Positions 61,894 to 64,000 of a stretch of DNA of 64,000 bases are shown here, piece by piece. The stretch covers positions 229,117-293,116 of the forward strand of contig NZ_JFHC01000002.1 of NCBI RefSeq assembly GCF_000698595.1, given 5' to 3'. The position numbers and the translations under genes were made by a program. The notes below the pieces were generated by a model, which was not told where the DNA came from, did no database searches, and was given only the letters and a program-made list of their open reading frames with translations. Position 1 is the first letter of the stretch, and the number at the start of each line of letters is the position of its first letter. Source of the DNA: Caballeronia glathei. Lineage in GTDB: Bacteria; Pseudomonadota; Gammaproteobacteria; Burkholderiales; Burkholderiaceae.

Positions 61894-63900
61894 ATGTCCA
61901 CGAAAAAACCCAGCGCTACCGAAGGCGGCAAGAACAGCGGATATAGCGAAGCATCGATCAAGGTGCTGAAGGGCCTTGAGCCGGTCAAGCAGCGGCCCGG
62001 CATGTACACGCGCACCGAAAATCCGCTGCACATCATTCAGGAAGTCATCGACAACGCCTCCGACGAGGCGCTCGGCGGCTACGGCAGGCAGATCACGGTC
62101 ACGCTGCATGTCGACAACTCGGTGTCCGTCGAAGACGACGGGCGCGGTATTCCGTTCGGCCTTCACCCCGAGGAGGGCGTGCCGGTCGTCGAGATCGTGT
62201 TCACGCGCCTGCACGCGGGCGGCAAGTTCGACAAGGCTGCCGGCGGCGCCTATACGTTCTCGGGCGGCCTGCACGGCGTGGGCGTGTCGGTGACGAACGC
62301 GCTCTCCACGCGGCTCGACGTGGTCGTGTGGCGTGAAGGCAAGGTTGCCGAAATCGGCTTCTCGAACGGCGACGTGATCAAGACGCTCGTCACGCGCGCG
62401 GCCGAGCGCGGCGAGAAGAAATCCGGCACGCGCGTGACCGCGTGGCCCAATCACAAGTATTTCGATTCGCCCACGCTGCCGATCGGCGAGCTGCAGCGGC
62501 TCCTGCGCTCGAAAGCGGTGCTGCTGCCGGGCGTGGAAGTGGTGCTCGTCATCGAGAAGACCGGCGAGCGGCAGACCTGGAAGTACGAAGACGGCCTGCG
62601 CGGCTATCTGCTCGAAGGCATGGGCGGCAGCGACCTTCTGATTCCGCTTTTCGAAGGCGAACGCTTCGCGGAAAGCTCGCGCTCGAGCGAGGAGACGTTC
62701 GCGGAAGGCGAAGGCGCGACCTGGGTGGTCGCGTGGAGCGAGGAAGGGCCCCTCCTGCGCGAGTCGTATGTGAACCTGATTCCGACGCCCGCGGGCGGCA
62801 CGCACGAGTCCGGCCTGCGCGACGGCCTGTTCCAGGCGGTGAAGAGCTTCGTCGAGTTGCACAACCTGCAGCCGAAGGGCGTCAAGCTGCTCGCCGAGGA
62901 CGTGTTCGCGCGCGTGTCGTTCGTGCTGTCGGCGAAGGTGCTCGATCCGCAGTTCCAGGGGCAGATCAAGGAGCGCCTGAACAGCCGCGACGCGGTGAAG
63001 CTCGTGTCGTCGTTCACGCGTCCGGGGCTCGAATTGTGGCTCAACCAGCACGTGGAATACGGCAAGAAGCTCGCCGACCTCGTGATCCGCCAGGCGCAGG
63101 CGCGCACGCGCGCGGGCCAGAAGGTGGAAAAGCGCAAGAGCTCCGGCGTCGCCGTGCTGCCGGGCAAGCTGACCGATTGCGAATCGACGGATATCGCGCG
63201 CAACGAGCTCTTCCTGGTCGAGGGCGATTCGGCGGGCGGGTCGGCCAAGATGGGCCGCGACAAGGAATTCCAGGCGATCCTGCCGCTGCGCGGCAAGGTG
63301 CTGAACACGTGGGAGACGGAGCGCGACCGGCTCTTCGCGAACAATGAAGTGCACGACATCGCGGTCGCGATCGGCGTCGACCCGCACGGCCCCGACGAGC
63401 AGATCGATCTTTCGAACCTGCGCTACGGGAAGATCTGCATCCTGTCGGACGCGGACGTCGACGGCGCGCACATCCAGGTGCTCCTCCTCACGCTCTTCTT
63501 CAAGCACTTCCCGCAACTGATCGAGCGCGGGCACGTGTGCGTCGCGCGCCCGCCGCTCTTTCGCGTCGACGCGCCCGCGCGCGGCAAGAAGCCCGCGCAG
63601 AAGCTCTACGCGCTCGACGAGGGCGAGCTCGAAGCGATCCTCGACAAGCTGAGGAAGGACGGCGTGCGCGACACGCAATGGACGATCAGCCGCTTCAAGG
63701 GCCTCGGCGAAATGAGCGCGGAGCAGCTGTGGGACACGACGATGAATCCGGACACGCGGCGTCTTCTGCCTGTCGGCCTTGGCGATCTCGGTTTCGATCT
63801 CACGGTCACGCGCATGACGATGCTGATGGGCAAGGGCGAGGCGGCGTCGCGCCGAAGCTGGCTCGAAGAAAAGGGCAACGAGGTCGAAGCCGATATTTGA
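61894..63900 (+). CDS. parE: DNA topoisomerase IV subunit B
   Basis: A 668-residue ATPase subunit that with ParC decatenates chromosomes. GHKL elements: VIDNASDEALGGYG with the catalytic Glu/Asn, DDGRGIPFG, and TFSGGLHGVGVSVTNAL lid. The TOPRIM domain has EGDSAGGSAK and SDADVDGAHI for Mg2+, with RFKGLGEM and LPVGLGDLGFD late. The length and the early sequence (YSEASIKVLKGLEPV) fit ParE rather than GyrB. ATG at 61894 gives the family N-terminus. parC probably lies just beyond the window. Confidence 0.96.
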   Translation: MSTKKPSATEGGKNSGYSEASIKVLKGLEPVKQRPGMYTRTENPLHIIQEVIDNASDEALGGYGRQITVTLHVDNSVSVEDDGRGIPFGLHPEEGVPVVEIVFTRLHAGGKFDKAAGGAYTFSGGLHGVGVSVTNALSTRLDVVVWREGKVAEIGFSNGDVIKTLVTRAAERGEKKSGTRVTAWPNHKYFDSPTLPIGELQRLLRSKAVLLPGVEVVLVIEKTGERQTWKYEDGLRGYLLEGMGGSDLLIPLFEGERFAESSRSSEETFAEGEGATWVVAWSEEGPLLRESYVNLIPTPAGGTHESGLRDGLFQAVKSFVELHNLQPKGVKLLAEDVFARVSFVLSAKVLDPQFQGQIKERLNSRDAVKLVSSFTRPGLELWLNQHVEYGKKLADLVIRQAQARTRAGQKVEKRKSSGVAVLPGKLTDCESTDIARNELFLVEGDSAGGSAKMGRDKEFQAILPLRGKVLNTWETERDRLFANNEVHDIAVAIGVDPHGPDEQIDLSNLRYGKICILSDADVDGAHIQVLLLTLFFKHFPQLIERGHVCVARPPLFRVDAPARGKKPAQKLYALDEGELEAILDKLRKDGVRDTQWTISRFKGLGEMSAEQLWDTTMNPDTRRLLPVGLGDLGFDLTVTRMTMLMGKGEAASRRSWLEEKGNEVEADI

Positions 63901-64000
63901 TTTCGCTGGCGCTCGGACGGGGTGTTTACACCGTTTTGATGCACATAGGCTCCTATGAAACTTGCTTTCTTAATGGTTTATTCGCTTCGCCCCTGTGCGG

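Overview
The window is a GC-rich, gene-dense chromosomal segment from a Burkholderiaceae beta-proteobacterium, most likely Paraburkholderia, Burkholderia or a close relative. The evidence is the glucokinase-HexR fusion beside zwf and pgl, a Burkholderia-type porin, DUF883, BON, DUF4142 and PA2169-type small stress proteins, a lone sigma-54 gene and the codon usage. I see no CRISPR array, transposase, prophage or rRNA. One tRNA gene, tRNA-Arg(CCT), is present.

Layout. 1-7283: Entner-Doudoroff glucose module, with gtsABC-like sugar ABC transport genes on minus and zwf-pgl-glk/hexR on plus; a HexR palindrome sits inside the zwf promoter. 7410-10297: a coupled pair, a MASE1-PAS membrane protein and a three-domain Cys-nucleophile hydrolase/NTF2/acyl-CoA-binding fusion. 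10575-14114: a PlpD-like patatin autotransporter (type Vd) and a porin. 14660-17131: a polar amino acid ABC operon whose substrate-binding protein gene is reduced to 55 codons. 17591-23403: pirin, a Spy/CpxP-like protein divergent from an OmpR/EnvZ-like two-component system with CpxR-like boxes between them, a small unknown, and a diguanylate cyclase. 24034-27150: a nitrate/sulfonate-type ABC transporter with a fused permease and no binding protein. 27229-29751: two paralogous lipoproteins and a receiverless sigma-54 activator.

30310-43228 is a run of small envelope or stress-type proteins (DUF883, proline-rich, acidic, BON, PA2169, DUF1488, DUF4142) with trehalose synthase otsA, an orphan NtrC-type regulator, a YihY membrane protein and a solitary rpoN. 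43449-47753: DHA2 efflux, a YbhB-like protein, a PAS-GGDEF enzyme and a small exported protein. 47882-53070: a quinate/shikimate catabolic block (TetR regulator, MFS carrier, shikimate dehydrogenase, dehydroshikimate dehydratase fused to an HPPD-like domain). 53153-59556: small genes, tRNA-Arg, a stand-alone adenylation-thiolation-thioesterase megaenzyme with what looks like a decayed phosphopantetheinyl transferase beside it, rubredoxin, and a DUF4399 protein. 59742-63900: housekeeping ABC-F uup and parE.

The most unusual items are the acetoacetyl-CoA-synthetase-like A-T-TE enzyme with the adjacent PPTase remnant, the Cys-nucleophile hydrolase-NTF2-ACBP fusion coupled to a MASE1 sensor, the Cpx-like box array, and the transporter whose binding protein has been deleted in frame. 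All calls come from reading the sequence; no database search was run.
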